This document shows positions 34,759 to 44,450 of a stretch of DNA of 64,000 nucleotides, piece by piece. The stretch's first letter is position 1. Each line of letters starts with the position of its first letter. This DNA comes from Eupransor demetentiae (GTDB lineage Bacteria; Bacillota; Bacilli; Lactobacillales; Lactobacillaceae). Made by a program: the position numbers and the translations under genes. Under the pieces are notes generated by a model. The model had not been told where the DNA came from. It made no database searches and saw only the letters and a list, made by a program, of their open reading frames with translations. The stretch covers positions 372,001-436,000 of the forward strand of contig NZ_CAWVOH010000001.1 of the NCBI RefSeq assembly GCF_963930865.1, given 5' to 3'.

Positions 34759-35610
34759 ATGGCAAAGATTCGTATCGTGACCGATTCAGCGGCCCGATTA
34801 ACTGCAGAAGAAATGGCAAAGTACCAAATCAAAGAAGTTCCTTTGACGGTGCAAATTGATGACACGGTTTATGAAGACGGTGTCACGATTAAGCCCAAGG
34901 AATTTTTGGAAAAGATGGCAGCCAGTGAAAGCTTGCCAAAGACTTCCCAGCCATCAATCGGTGCTTTTAAGGAAGTCTATGATGCTATCCATCAAGAAGA
35001 CCCTGAAGCCGAAATTTTGAGCTTACATATTTCATCTGGCCTTTCTGGAACGGTTGGCGCTGCCAATCAAGCGGGATCACTTTCAAAGGCTGAAGTTGTT
35101 GCTTTTGATACCTTGCAAGCCGACCGAGCCGAAGGTTTTGTCGTTTTGGCAGCCGCAGAAGCGGCCCAGGCCGGTAAAAACATGGACGAAGTTCTCGAAG
35201 CAGCCAAGCAGGCCCGCTCGGAATCACACATCTACTTGTCCTTCCGTAACTTGAAGAACATGGTGGCCGGTGGTCGTTTGTCAAAGACCCAAGGTTTGAT
35301 TGGAAACGTTTTGAACATTAAGGTCGGAGCCAAGGTTGATGGCGAAGGTAAGGTTGACGTGGTCTTGAAGGGCCGCGGCATGAAGACAATTACCAAGTTC
35401 AATGAAGACGTCATCGAAAAGATGAAGGGTTACAAGGAAATGTTGGCTATCGGTGTTTCCCATGCCGGTATTCCCGAAGAAGCCCAGCAGTTGGCTGACG
35501 AACTGAACAAGATTTGGCCGGATATCAAGATTTTGGTATCGACTACGACGCCCATTGTTTCAACGCACACTGGTTTGGGTGCTTTGGCCATCTTGTACCG
35601 TGCCCGTTAA
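34759..35610 (+). CDS. DegV family fatty-acid-binding protein
   Basis: DegV/FakB proteins bind fatty acids for the fatty-acid kinase. The 283-residue protein has the family start IRIVTDSAARLTAEEM, the ligand-loop SLPKTSQPSIGAFKEVY, LHISSGLSGTVGAA and the C-terminal VSTTTPIVSTHTGLGALAILY. I chose the ATG at 34759 (GAGGAA SD) over the GTG at 34747, which overlaps the dfrA stop. Confidence 0.92.
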   Translation: MAKIRIVTDSAARLTAEEMAKYQIKEVPLTVQIDDTVYEDGVTIKPKEFLEKMAASESLPKTSQPSIGAFKEVYDAIHQEDPEAEILSLHISSGLSGTVGAANQAGSLSKAEVVAFDTLQADRAEGFVVLAAAEAAQAGKNMDEVLEAAKQARSESHIYLSFRNLKNMVAGGRLSKTQGLIGNVLNIKVGAKVDGEGKVDVVLKGRGMKTITKFNEDVIEKMKGYKEMLAIGVSHAGIPEEAQQLADELNKIWPDIKILVSTTTPIVSTHTGLGALAILYRAR

Positions 35611-35639
35611 GCATTAAGTAAAAAGGAGCATTTAAGACG

Positions 35640-36212
35640 ATGAAAAAGCATTCAGGATTGTGGTTCTATTTATTCTGGCTATTGATTTTAGCTATTTTTG
35701 CCGGCGGGTTGTACACGGCTTACTTGGCTTTTGCCCCAACCCAGACAGTGGCCAACACTACTCAAGTTAGTGATGATACGAGTTTTGATATCAACTTGAA
35801 CCGTGAACAGGTCAACGGTTTGGCTGCCACTTATTTGAATGATACTGGTAACGGTAACTTCCACTTTAAGGTTGGCGAGGAAAACGTAACGGCTTCAGGT
35901 GCTATTAGCATCTTGGGTCAAAAGATTAATGCTGTTATGACCATGACGCCAGAAGTAACCAACGACGGTAACATTGTTTTGAAGACCAAGTCCATTTCAC
36001 TGGGTAAGATTGACCTACCAACGAAGGTTGCCATGGGATACGTCAAGCAGATGTATGATGGCCCCGAATACGTTCAAATCCAACCCGATCAAGAACAAAT
36101 CACGATTAACATGTCCAAGGTTTCAAAGAACAAGCGGATGAAGTTTAAGGCAAAGCAAATCGACTTGAAGGACAACCAATTCAAGTTTATCGGTGTGATT
36201 AATAATGGCTAA
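35640..36212 (+). CDS. YpmS family (DUF2140) membrane-anchored protein
   Basis: A 190-residue protein with one N-terminal transmembrane segment (LWFYLFWLLILAIFAGGLYTAYLAF) followed by an extracytoplasmic domain of about 150 residues rich in Asn, Thr and Lys. Pattern and neighbourhood (degV, yozE) match Gram-positive YpmS proteins of unknown function. It overlaps yozE by 8 bases. Confidence 0.82.
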   Translation: MKKHSGLWFYLFWLLILAIFAGGLYTAYLAFAPTQTVANTTQVSDDTSFDINLNREQVNGLAATYLNDTGNGNFHFKVGEENVTASGAISILGQKINAVMTMTPEVTNDGNIVLKTKSISLGKIDLPTKVAMGYVKQMYDGPEYVQIQPDQEQITINMSKVSKNKRMKFKAKQIDLKDNQFKFIGVINNG

Positions 36213-36432
36213 TAACCATCGCAGCTTTTACCACTGGCTGATGACGCAACGTAATCCGGTGGCTGCAAATGAAATTCAGCAATTTGCCAACAACGCTTTT
36301 CTGGACCATTCTTTTCCTAAGCAGAGCGTTGATTTTGATGAGATTTCACATTACTTAGAAGAAAACACAGACTACCTGATGAGTATGACGACATTTGATG
36401 ATGCCTGGCAGGCTTTTCAGGCAAGTTTATAG
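36205..36432 (+). CDS. YozE family protein (UPF0346)
   Basis: A 75-residue helical protein starting RSFYHWLMTQRNPVAANEI and ending with LSMTTFDDAW-like residues (YLMSMTTFDDAWQAFQ), typical of the UPF0346/YozE family. It lies between ypmS and rbgA as in many Lactobacillales. The function is not known. Confidence 0.88.
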   Translation: MANNHRSFYHWLMTQRNPVAANEIQQFANNAFLDHSFPKQSVDFDEISHYLEENTDYLMSMTTFDDAWQAFQASL

Positions 36433-36441
36433 GAGTAGACC

Positions 36442-37287
36442 GTGGCGCAGATTATTCAATGGTTCCCCGGCCACATGGCCAAAGCCTTCCGCTTGATGGG
36501 GGAGAATTTAAAGCTAGTCGACATTGTTTTTGAGCTGATTGATGCTCGCGTGCCGGCTTCTTCGCGTAATCCCGAAGTCGATAAGTTGGTGGCTGCCAAA
36601 CCTCGTCTCTTAATCATGACCAAGGCGGACTTGGCTGACCCTGAACAAACGCGGCTATGGAAGGCGCACTACCAAAAGCTCGGCTATCAAGTCCTTGTTT
36701 TGGACACGCGTAACCATAAGACGCCGCAGTTGGTTACCAAGGCTGCCCAAGCTGCCCTCGCGGACCAAATTCAAAAACAGGCTGATAAGGGCATCCATAA
36801 TCAGCCGATTCGTGCCATGATTACTGGGATTCCCAATGTCGGAAAGTCGACGCTTTTGAACCATTTAGTCATGAAAAATGTTGCCCCGACGGCCAACCGC
36901 CCCGGTGTGACGAAAAAAATTGCCTGGTTGAAGACCCCAACGCATTTGGAATTGCTCGATTCGCCGGGCGTTTTGTGGCCCAAGTTTGAAGACCAAACCG
37001 TCGGTCTTAAGCTGGCCCTGACCGGTGCCGTAAAAGACACGATCTTTGCCAAGGACGATGCGGCTCTCTTTATGATTAAGTTCTTCCGTGACTTCCGCCC
37101 CCAAGCCATTCTTGACCGCTACCATTTGGCCGAGAATGCTTTTGACCAATCCGATGTCGACCTGCTTTTAGACATTACGGCTAGGTTGGGCTTTAAGGAT
37201 GACTACGACAAAGCTGCTGAGCGAATGTTAAATGATTTGCGCTCGGGTAAGCTTGGTACCTACACTTTGGACCGCCTTGATGACTGA
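36442..37287 (+). CDS. rbgA: Ribosome biogenesis GTPase RbgA/YlqF
   Basis: RbgA is a circularly permuted GTPase needed for late 50S assembly. The 281-residue protein starts at a GTG with a TAGGAG SD and the family opening IQWFPGHMAKA. The permuted order is visible: G4 MTKADLAD first, then G1 GIPNVGKSTLLN, G2 NRPGVTK and G3 LLDSPGVLWPKF. It overlaps rnhB by 8 bases. Confidence 0.96.
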   Translation: MAQIIQWFPGHMAKAFRLMGENLKLVDIVFELIDARVPASSRNPEVDKLVAAKPRLLIMTKADLADPEQTRLWKAHYQKLGYQVLVLDTRNHKTPQLVTKAAQAALADQIQKQADKGIHNQPIRAMITGIPNVGKSTLLNHLVMKNVAPTANRPGVTKKIAWLKTPTHLELLDSPGVLWPKFEDQTVGLKLALTGAVKDTIFAKDDAALFMIKFFRDFRPQAILDRYHLAENAFDQSDVDLLLDITARLGFKDDYDKAAERMLNDLRSGKLGTYTLDRLDD

Positions 37288-38041
37288 CAGCATTGCGACA
37301 ATTAAAGCAGCCTTGCGCGATATTCAAGCTGACGATGCCCGCCTGAAAGCCTGGCAAGACGATTCCCGTAAGGGTGTTCAGGCGCTTTTAAAGGCTTATC
37401 GGCGACGAATCGAAAAGCAAGAAAAGGCAGAAGCGGCCTACCAAAAACGTTTCGCTTATGAACGAGGGCTCTGGCAAGCTGGCTATGCCAATATTGCCGG
37501 TATTGACGAAGTTGGCCGAGGCCCTTTAGCCGGGCCCGTTGTGGCGGCTGCCGTGGTTTTACCGCATGATTTTCATGAAGTAGCGGTTAATGATTCGAAG
37601 CAGCTATCTCAAACTGAACGTGAACGTTTGGAACCCTTGATTAAAGAAGAGGCACTTGCCTACGGCCTGGGGGTTGTTTCACCAGCTCGGATTGATGAAA
37701 TTAATATCTATGAAGCTAGCCGCGAAGCCATGTTGCAGGCCTTGAATGCACTTGAAGTTCGCGTTGACCATCTTTTGGTTGATGCCATGGTGGTTGAAAC
37801 TGAAATTCCCCAAGAGAAGCTGATAAAGGGGGATGCCCACAGCAATAGCATTGCTGCTGCCAGTATCTTAGCCAAGGTCTACCGTGACCGCTTGATGGCT
37901 GCCTACGATCAGCAATATCCCGGGTATGGTTTTGCTCATAACGATGGTTATGGCACCGCCGAGCACCTGGCCGCTATGGCTGAAAAGGGGATTACGCCCA
38001 TCCATCGCCGTTCTTTTGCCCCCGTTAAAAAGTATTGTTAA
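37280..38041 (+). CDS. rnhB: Ribonuclease HII
   Basis: It cuts RNA, including single ribonucleotides, in RNA/DNA hybrids. The 253-residue protein has the acidic active site in IAGIDEVGRGPLAGPVVAAAVV, LLVDAMVVE and KVYRDRLM. The N-terminal extension of about 70 charged, helical residues is common in Gram-positive RnhB. The ATG at 37280 overlaps the rbgA end. The rbgA-rnhB pair is conserved; in many Gram-positives dprA-topA follows, but here those genes are at 20 kb. Confidence 0.95.
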   Translation: MTDSIATIKAALRDIQADDARLKAWQDDSRKGVQALLKAYRRRIEKQEKAEAAYQKRFAYERGLWQAGYANIAGIDEVGRGPLAGPVVAAAVVLPHDFHEVAVNDSKQLSQTERERLEPLIKEEALAYGLGVVSPARIDEINIYEASREAMLQALNALEVRVDHLLVDAMVVETEIPQEKLIKGDAHSNSIAAASILAKVYRDRLMAAYDQQYPGYGFAHNDGYGTAEHLAAMAEKGITPIHRRSFAPVKKYC

Positions 38042-38065
38042 AACACAGACCTAAGAGGAAATATT

Positions 38066-38767
38066 ATGACTGCACCCGTCCATCTTTCACCCCGACTACA
38101 GGCGGTGTCCAATTACGTGAAACCAAAGGCTAGCTTGGCTGATATCGGCTCTGATCACGCCTACTTGCCCGCTTTTTTGCTTAGCCAAAAAGTGATTTCG
38201 CACGCCATTGCGGGCGAAGTTGCTTTGGGCCCTTTGGAAAATGCCCGTCGGGAAATTGTTGCGGCTGGGCTGCAGGGGAGCTTAATTGCGCGCCAAGCCA
38301 ATGGTTTGGATGCCATCACGAGTGCTGATCACGTGGATACCGTTGTCATCGCCGGAATGGGTGGACTCTTGATCGCTGACATTATGGAACGTGACTTCAA
38401 GACGCACAATCAACGCCAATTTCCCTACTTAATTTTGCAGCCGAACAACAATGAACGGGCCGTACGTAAATGGTTGATTGAGCACCACTACTGCTTGATG
38501 AGCGAAACCATTGTGCAAGAGGATGAACACTACTACGAAATTATCTACGCCGTTCCTGGTCATCAAGAACTCGATCTGCTGGATTTGAAGTACGGTCCCT
38601 ATCTACGTCGCGAACGTTCTGAGGCTTTCCAGCGTAAGTGGAATGGCGAAGTTAAGCGGATTAATCTAATTTTAGGTCGTTTAGCACAGGCCGAAAAGGA
38701 AGATTCAACCCCTTACCGCCAGTGGGCTGCTGAAGTCCGTCAAATTCAAGGAGTTTTGCAAGGATGA
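38066..38767 (+). CDS. trmK: tRNA (adenine(22)-N(1))-methyltransferase
   Basis: A 233-residue SAM-dependent methyltransferase: LSPRLQAVSNYV, SAM motif LADIGSDHAYLPAFL, AIAGEVALGPLENAR, TVVIAGMGGLLIADIM and LILQPNNNERAVRKWL are TrmK marks. It has an AAGAGGA SD and overlaps the following Nif3-like gene by 4 bases, a conserved pair. Confidence 0.92.
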   Translation: MTAPVHLSPRLQAVSNYVKPKASLADIGSDHAYLPAFLLSQKVISHAIAGEVALGPLENARREIVAAGLQGSLIARQANGLDAITSADHVDTVVIAGMGGLLIADIMERDFKTHNQRQFPYLILQPNNNERAVRKWLIEHHYCLMSETIVQEDEHYYEIIYAVPGHQELDLLDLKYGPYLRRERSEAFQRKWNGEVKRINLILGRLAQAEKEDSTPYRQWAAEVRQIQGVLQG

Positions 38768-39549
38768 TTAAAGCGCAAGATTTGATTAACAAAATCGAAG
38801 CCTTTGCTCCTTTGAGCATTGCTGAAAAGGGCGATCCAACAGGGCTTCAGTTAGGTAATCCTGACCAAGAAATTCATCGTGTCCTGACGACGCTAGATGT
38901 CCGTCCAGAGACTGTGGCGGAAGCGATTGCGGATGGCGTGGATTTTATTTGGGCGCATCATCCCGTTATGTTTCGCCCTGCTAAGAATTTGATTTTGGAT
39001 AACCCGCAAAACCAAATGTACGCTGCCTTACTTAAGCACAGCATTGTTGTTTATGCCTCCCATACCAATCTTGATGCTGCTAAGGGCGGCCTTAACGACT
39101 GGCTTTGTCAGGCCTTTGGCGTGCAAAATGCAGAGCCACTATTGCCAAATGAAGACGGGCAAACCGGTCTCGGCCGGGTCGGTACTCTAGCGCAAAGCAT
39201 TTCCTTAGCTGATTATGCGCTGCAGATTAAGCAGGCCTGTCAGGTGAAGGAAGTTCGGATTATTGCCAAAGATATCCAAAAGCCCATTAAAAAAGTCGCC
39301 ATTTTAGGTGGCGATGGGGGACGCTGGTGGCCGGATGCACAAAAGGCTGGTGCGGATGTCTATATTACGGCGGATTTTTACTACCACACCGGCCATGATG
39401 TTTTATCAAATGATTTTGCCGTGATTGATCCTGATCACCATATGGAGGCCATTGCTAACAAGCCGATGGCGGCGAAGGTAGTGGACTGGTTCCCTGAAAT
39501 AGCCGTACAAGTCACCCAAGTCAACACGGACCCCTATCAATATCTCTAA
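38764..39549 (+). CDS. Nif3-like dinuclear metal centre protein
   Basis: A 261-residue member of the Nif3/YqfO family, hexameric proteins with two metals and unclear enzymatic role. Metal-ligand motifs are WAHHPVMF, ASHTNLDAAKGGLND and DPDHHMEAIAN. The central insert seen in some homologues is lacking. It overlaps trmK by 4 bases. Confidence 0.9.
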   Translation: MIKAQDLINKIEAFAPLSIAEKGDPTGLQLGNPDQEIHRVLTTLDVRPETVAEAIADGVDFIWAHHPVMFRPAKNLILDNPQNQMYAALLKHSIVVYASHTNLDAAKGGLNDWLCQAFGVQNAEPLLPNEDGQTGLGRVGTLAQSISLADYALQIKQACQVKEVRIIAKDIQKPIKKVAILGGDGGRWWPDAQKAGADVYITADFYYHTGHDVLSNDFAVIDPDHHMEAIANKPMAAKVVDWFPEIAVQVTQVNTDPYQYL

Positions 39550-39565
39550 ATAAAGAAGGCATAAT

Positions 39566-40686
39566 ATGACTGTTAAAGAAGAATTGTTAAATCGTTTTTT
39601 GGGCTATGTTAAGGTCAACACGCGCTCTGATGAAAGTTCCAAAACGGTGCCCTCAAGTTCGAACCAAGTCGCTTTTTTGAAGACTCTGGGGGAAGAACTG
39701 AAGGAACTTGGCCTAAATAATGTCCGTCACGAAGAGGACGGTTACTTATTTGCTGATTTGCCTGCTAATGAAGCTGATGTAAAGGCACCTAGCTTAGGTT
39801 TCATTGCTCACATTGATACAGCTGACTTTAACAGTGAAAATATTCAACCGCAAATCGTAAAGAATTATGACGGTCATTCGGTAATCAAGCTCGGCCAAAG
39901 TGGGTATGAATTAAATCCAGCAGTTTTCCCAAGCTTGAAGAAGTATGAGAATCAAACCTTGATTACGACGGATGGTAATACGCTTTTGGGTGCCGACGAT
40001 AAGGCCGGCGTGACGGAGATCGTGACTTTGGCGCTGATTATGCCTTCACGGTTGATGGGGGACCCCTCGGTGAATTGGAATGGGAAACTTTCAATGCCGC
40101 ATCGGCTTCAGTTAAGATTCAAGGACAAAACGTCCACCCTGGAACTGCTAAGGGCATGATGGTCAATGCTGGCCAAGTTGCCATTGATTTTCACAACCAT
40201 TTACCAGCCGATGAACGTCCTGAAAATACCGAAGGACGCCAAGGATTTTGGCATTTGGATAAAATCGCTGGCACACCTGAAGAGGCACAGCTGCACTACA
40301 TTATCCGTGACCATGATCGTGAACATTTTGAAAGTCGCAAGGATAAGTTGATCCAAATTGCTGACAAAATGAATCGAGATCTCGGCGTTGATCGCATTGT
40401 CGTCGATGTGCAGGATCAGTACTACAATATGGGGGATATCCTCGAAAAGGACATGTGGCCCGTTGATTTGGCCAAGAAGGCGATGCTGGAACTCAACATC
40501 AAGCCCGTCATTGAACCCGTTCGTGGCGGAACAGATGGTTCCATCATCACTCGACTTGGCCTGCCCACACCAAATCTTTTTGCTGGTGGTGAGAACATGC
40601 ACGGCCGTTACGAATACGTCTCCTTGGATGTCATGGAACAGGCTTGGCAAACCATCTTAAAGATTGTTGAACTTTCAAATCAATAA
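39566..40686 (+). pseudogene. pepT: Tripeptidase PepT, broken by an internal deletion with frameshift
   Basis: The N-terminal frame (39566 to about 40030) encodes PepT residues including metal ligands in IAHIDTADF and LLGADDKAGV. Similarity then jumps into another frame (about 40033-40686): DYAFTVDGGPLGELEWETFN, VHPGTAKG, PVRGGTDGSIITRLG and GGENMHGRYEYV. Compared with PepT from memory, roughly 35-40 codons are missing at the junction, including the TPDEEVG-type motif that holds the catalytic Glu and a zinc ligand. The deletion is not a multiple of three. Neither half can be active alone. It has an SD and ATG at 39566 and a normal stop, so the decay may be recent. Confidence 0.9.
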
Positions 40687-40712
40687 AAAAAACGGCTTAA
40701 GCCGTTTTTTTT
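40685..40712. terminator. Bidirectional terminator
   Basis: AAAAAACGGC pairs with GCCGTTTTTT around TTAA, between pepT and the convergent DUF2929 gene. Confidence 0.9.
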
Positions 40713-40908
40713 ATTTCTCAGTACTTTCCTTTGGAGTTGCCATACCAGACAAGGCTGGAATCGCAATCAAAGCAATCTCACCAAGAATGATGGAAACAAT
40801 GGCAATGGCCGTTGGATTGTAGCTTACTGAAGTCATCTGAGACACTAAGTAACCAACAATCTCACCAAAGAGGGCTGACCAAAATGCCGCAATAAGATAT
40901 TTGAACAT
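40711..40908 (-). CDS. DUF2929 family membrane protein
   Basis: A 65-residue protein with two hydrophobic helices (YLIAAFWSALFGEIVGYLV and IAIVSIILGEIALIAIPAL). It fits the small YjzD/DUF2929 family, often found beside dnaE as here. The ATG at 40908 has an AAGGAG SD; the longer frame upstream has none. Function is unknown. Confidence 0.82.
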   Translation of the reverse strand: MFKYLIAAFWSALFGEIVGYLVSQMTSVSYNPTAIAIVSIILGEIALIAIPALSGMATPKESTEK

Positions 40909-41022
40909 AAGTTCACACTCCTTTGTTACCTGCCATGATACGCTTTTCCATAAATTTCGCAATGGGGGAAAAGCAATTTTTAAGGTATAATGTGGACAGT
41001 TGAAAAGCATTCAGGAGGTCTT

Positions 41023-44000
41023 ATGTACGCACCACTACAAGTTTCAAGTAGCTATAGTCTCCTAAAAAATCCCAATACTGTGCCCGATATCGTCGCGACC
41101 GTTAAAGCAGCAGGTTACGAGGCCGTTTCGCTAGCAGATACCAATGTCTTATACGGTACCATTGAGTTTTATTCGGCAGCCCGCAAGGCTCAGATTAAGC
41201 CGATTTTCTCACTGCGAGTTGAAATTGCTGGCCTGGTTAACCTAGCGACCACTTTTCCAGTGCTTCTCACGGCAATCACCCAGGAGGGCTACCAAAACCT
41301 GACTTGGATTTCTTCCAAGAAGATGGTTAATCCTGAAGAAAAGTTAACCTGGAACGATGTTAAAGGCCATTTGACTGGTCTGGCCATTACTTTACCGACC
41401 GACAGCGAGTTGACCCAACTATTAATCAGTCAGGGAACGGATTTGCAGGCCTACTGGGAAAAGCTGCAGGGGATTGTGCCGATTGCCCAGGTCTTCTTAG
41501 GGATTCATCCCCGGCTAGCACAGTCAAATCAAGAGGCGATTGCCGCCTTTGCCAAGCAATTTCAAGCTAAATTGGTTGCTCTTGACCGGGTCGATTACCT
41601 CCGTTCAGAAGATGCTTTTACCCGCGAAGTCTTGTTGGCCATTAATGCCAATACTCAGATTGATGATTTATCCTTTTTGGCCCAGCAACACGGCCAAAAC
41701 TACTTGCGACCTGCCGACGAAGTTCGCCAATCTTACCAGGCTAGTCCCTATCTACAAGAGGCTTACGCAAACAACGAAAAGTTAGTTCAAGCTGCCAAAG
41801 TTGTCATTGAATTTAAAGATGTGACCTTGCCGGACTTTCCAAAGCCCGCCGGATTGACCTCGGCCCAATATTTGCGCCAACTTTCCGAACAAGGTTTGCA
41901 AAGCGTTTTACCCAAGCAAGCGGATCGACAGGTCTATCAGGAGCGACTGAACCGTGAGCTGAATATCATTAACGAACTCGGTTTCTCCGATTACTTCTTA
42001 ATCGTCTGGGATATCTTAAATTACGCCCACCAAAACAAGATTCAAACTGGTGAAGGGCGAGGATCTGCAGCAGGCTCCTTGGTGGCTTACTGCTTGCAAA
42101 TTACCGATGTTGACCCCATTGCCTTCGGTTTGCTCTTCGAGCGTTTCTTGAATCCTGAACGTGCCCAAATGCCGGATATCGATATTGATTGGCCGGATAA
42201 TCGCCGTGAAGAAATCCTGAATTACTTGCACGACAAGTACGGCCAGCAAAACTTTGCCCAAATTATTACCTTTGGAACGCTGGCCACTAAGCAGGCTCTA
42301 CGCGATACAGGCCGTGTTTTCGGCTTGTCGACCGCCAGTTTGGGACAACTCAGCCGTGCTGTGCCAGCTGGTAAGAATGGCCGTAAAGTTTCCATCGATC
42401 AAGCCTTGCAGGCTAGTCCTAAATTAGGCGATTTAATCCGTGACATTCCGCAAGGTGACTTGCTCTTGAGGACGGCTAAGGCGATCGAAGGACTGCCACG
42501 TAACTATTCAACCCATGCTGCCGGTGTCGTCTTGAGCCAGAAACCCTTGGTTGAAACGTTGCCCGTTCAAGAGGGGAGTGACGGCCGTTTGCTCACGCAA
42601 TTTGAAAAAGAACCGGTTGAAGCGCTGGGCCTTTTGAAGATTGATATTTTGGGGCTAACGAACTTAACCATTTTGGCTCAGGCCCTTTACAATGCCCGTA
42701 AATCGCTGCCAGAAGATTTCGATATCAAGCGGATTCCACTAAATGACCCGGAAACAATCGCACTCTTTGCTCGTGGTGACACCAGTGGCGTTTTCCAGTT
42801 CGAATCGAACGGTATCCGCCATGTTTTAAAAGAGTTGCACCCCACGAATTTTGAACACATCGTGGCCGTCAATGCGCTCTACCGTCCCGGTCCAAGTCAA
42901 AATATTCAAAGCTTCGTTAAACGCCGCCACGGTCAAGAACCTGTCGCTATTTTGGACCCAAGTATCAGCGATATCCTGGCGCCGACCTACGGCATCATCA
43001 TCTACCAGGAGCAAGTCATGCTGGTTGCGCAGCAATATGCTGGCTTTACCCTGGGACAGGCCGATGTTTTGCGCTCTGCCATGTCCAAAAAGAAGCTCGA
43101 CAAGATGGAGAGCATGAAGCAACTCTTCTTGGCTGGTGCCCAAAAGAAGGGGCACGACCGGGAAGCGGCCGAAAAGATTTTTTCTTACATCGACGAATTT
43201 GCTAACTATGGTTTTAACCGTTCCCACGCCGTGGCCTACAGTAAATTGGCTTTCGAATTGGCTTATCTCAAAGCGCACTATCCTTTGGCCTTTTACGCGG
43301 CCGTCTTGAACGCCAACCTTGGTCGTTCGGATAAAATCCGCCAGTATATTTTGGAGGCAAAGCGTAAGGGCATTCAGGTTAAGGGACCGAATTTAAACCG
43401 CTCCCAGCGCTTTTGGTCAATTGACCACGGTCAACTAAGTATGGGCTTGCATGCTATTAAGGGCCTGCGGACTGACTTTGTTACGGCTCTGCTAGAAGAA
43501 CGCCGTGCCAACGGAGCCTTCCAGAGCCTGCAATCATTTGTTTACCGTTTACCGGAGAAATTCCGTAATGTCGATACCTTGAAACAATTGGTTTATGCGG
43601 GAGCCTTGGATAATTTCGGCTATAATCGGGCCGAATTAATTGCCAACTTGCCCGACCTAATTGAGGCGGCCAATTTCGGGGAACTTATCCTAAAAGAAAC
43701 TAAGATTAAGCAGCAGGCGGAATTTAGTCTCTCTGAAAAGCTAACCCAGGAAAAAGAGGCGATTGGCTTCAACCTGGCTTCGCATCCCTTGGACGCCTAT
43801 CAGGAATTGATCAATCAGGAGCAAATTCCTGCCATTTCCGATGTGCAGGCACCCAATTTGCAGGTGAAATTAGTCGGCCTTATTGACCGCATCAAAGTCA
43901 TTCGAACCAAGAAGGGTGATAACATGGCCTTCGTGACCCTTAGTGATCAAAGCGACCAGATTTCGGTCACGGTTTTCCCCAATCTCTATAAAAAGGTTGA

Positions 44001-44355
44001 AGGCCTTTTGAAGGCCGGCCAGGTTCTGCTGGTTAGCGGTAAAACGGAAGAGCGGCAGGGCATTTCACTCTTGGCTGCTCGTATTCAGGCCGCTCAAAAC
44101 CCGCCCAAGCCAGCGCAAGCAAAGGGAACTTGGTTCCTACGAATCGACGAAAAGCATGATCAAGTCGACACTAAAAAAGCTCTCCTAGCGATTCTGGAGA
44201 GCACGCCAGGTCCTAATCCTGTTGTGATTTACTGGGAAAAAGATAAGCGTAAGCAAGTCCTTGAAAAATCCTATTGGTTAGGGGAAGAGGACTTAGCGCC
44301 ACGGCTTGGCCAGCTAATTGGTCCAGACAATGTCGTTTTCCAAGAAAAAGCGTAA
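41023..44355 (+). CDS. dnaE: DNA polymerase III alpha subunit DnaE
   Basis: The error-prone replicative polymerase of Gram-positives (PolC being the other). The 1110-residue protein has an N-terminal PHP domain, polymerase core with the catalytic Asp pair in MPDIDIDWPDNRREEIL, the RGSAAGSLVAYCL and GVFQFESNGIR blocks, a helix-hairpin-helix region and an OB fold (VKLVGLIDRIKVIRTKKGD). In the PHP domain the usual His and Asp-His metal ligands are replaced (LQVSSSYSLL, LADTNVLYG), so PHP phosphatase or exonuclease activity is unlikely. The ATG at 41023 has a CAGGAGG SD. Confidence 0.96.
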   Translation: MYAPLQVSSSYSLLKNPNTVPDIVATVKAAGYEAVSLADTNVLYGTIEFYSAARKAQIKPIFSLRVEIAGLVNLATTFPVLLTAITQEGYQNLTWISSKKMVNPEEKLTWNDVKGHLTGLAITLPTDSELTQLLISQGTDLQAYWEKLQGIVPIAQVFLGIHPRLAQSNQEAIAAFAKQFQAKLVALDRVDYLRSEDAFTREVLLAINANTQIDDLSFLAQQHGQNYLRPADEVRQSYQASPYLQEAYANNEKLVQAAKVVIEFKDVTLPDFPKPAGLTSAQYLRQLSEQGLQSVLPKQADRQVYQERLNRELNIINELGFSDYFLIVWDILNYAHQNKIQTGEGRGSAAGSLVAYCLQITDVDPIAFGLLFERFLNPERAQMPDIDIDWPDNRREEILNYLHDKYGQQNFAQIITFGTLATKQALRDTGRVFGLSTASLGQLSRAVPAGKNGRKVSIDQALQASPKLGDLIRDIPQGDLLLRTAKAIEGLPRNYSTHAAGVVLSQKPLVETLPVQEGSDGRLLTQFEKEPVEALGLLKIDILGLTNLTILAQALYNARKSLPEDFDIKRIPLNDPETIALFARGDTSGVFQFESNGIRHVLKELHPTNFEHIVAVNALYRPGPSQNIQSFVKRRHGQEPVAILDPSISDILAPTYGIIIYQEQVMLVAQQYAGFTLGQADVLRSAMSKKKLDKMESMKQLFLAGAQKKGHDREAAEKIFSYIDEFANYGFNRSHAVAYSKLAFELAYLKAHYPLAFYAAVLNANLGRSDKIRQYILEAKRKGIQVKGPNLNRSQRFWSIDHGQLSMGLHAIKGLRTDFVTALLEERRANGAFQSLQSFVYRLPEKFRNVDTLKQLVYAGALDNFGYNRAELIANLPDLIEAANFGELILKETKIKQQAEFSLSEKLTQEKEAIGFNLASHPLDAYQELINQEQIPAISDVQAPNLQVKLVGLIDRIKVIRTKKGDNMAFVTLSDQSDQISVTVFPNLYKKVEGLLKAGQVLLVSGKTEERQGISLLAARIQAAQNPPKPAQAKGTWFLRIDEKHDQVDTKKALLAILESTPGPNPVVIYWEKDKRKQVLEKSYWLGEEDLAPRLGQLIGPDNVVFQEKA

Positions 44356-44364
44356 TTCCGTCTT

Positions 44365-44393
44365 GTGAATTTGTTCCAATATGTTTACAATGA
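44365..44393 (+). promoter_or_regulatory. Promoter of pyruvate kinase
   Basis: TTGTGA, a 17-base spacer and TACAAT lie about 58 bases upstream of the pyk ATG. Confidence 0.55.
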
Positions 44394-44450
44394 ACTAAGG
44401 AATAGGTTGTGCAAACAACTAACCAAGATATCAAAGGAGCTATATTTACC

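Noticed and set aside
40075..40686. The second half of pepT as an independent gene
   Set aside because: It lacks the first metal-binding residues and its own SD, and begins in the middle of a PepT block, so it is the 3' part of a broken gene.
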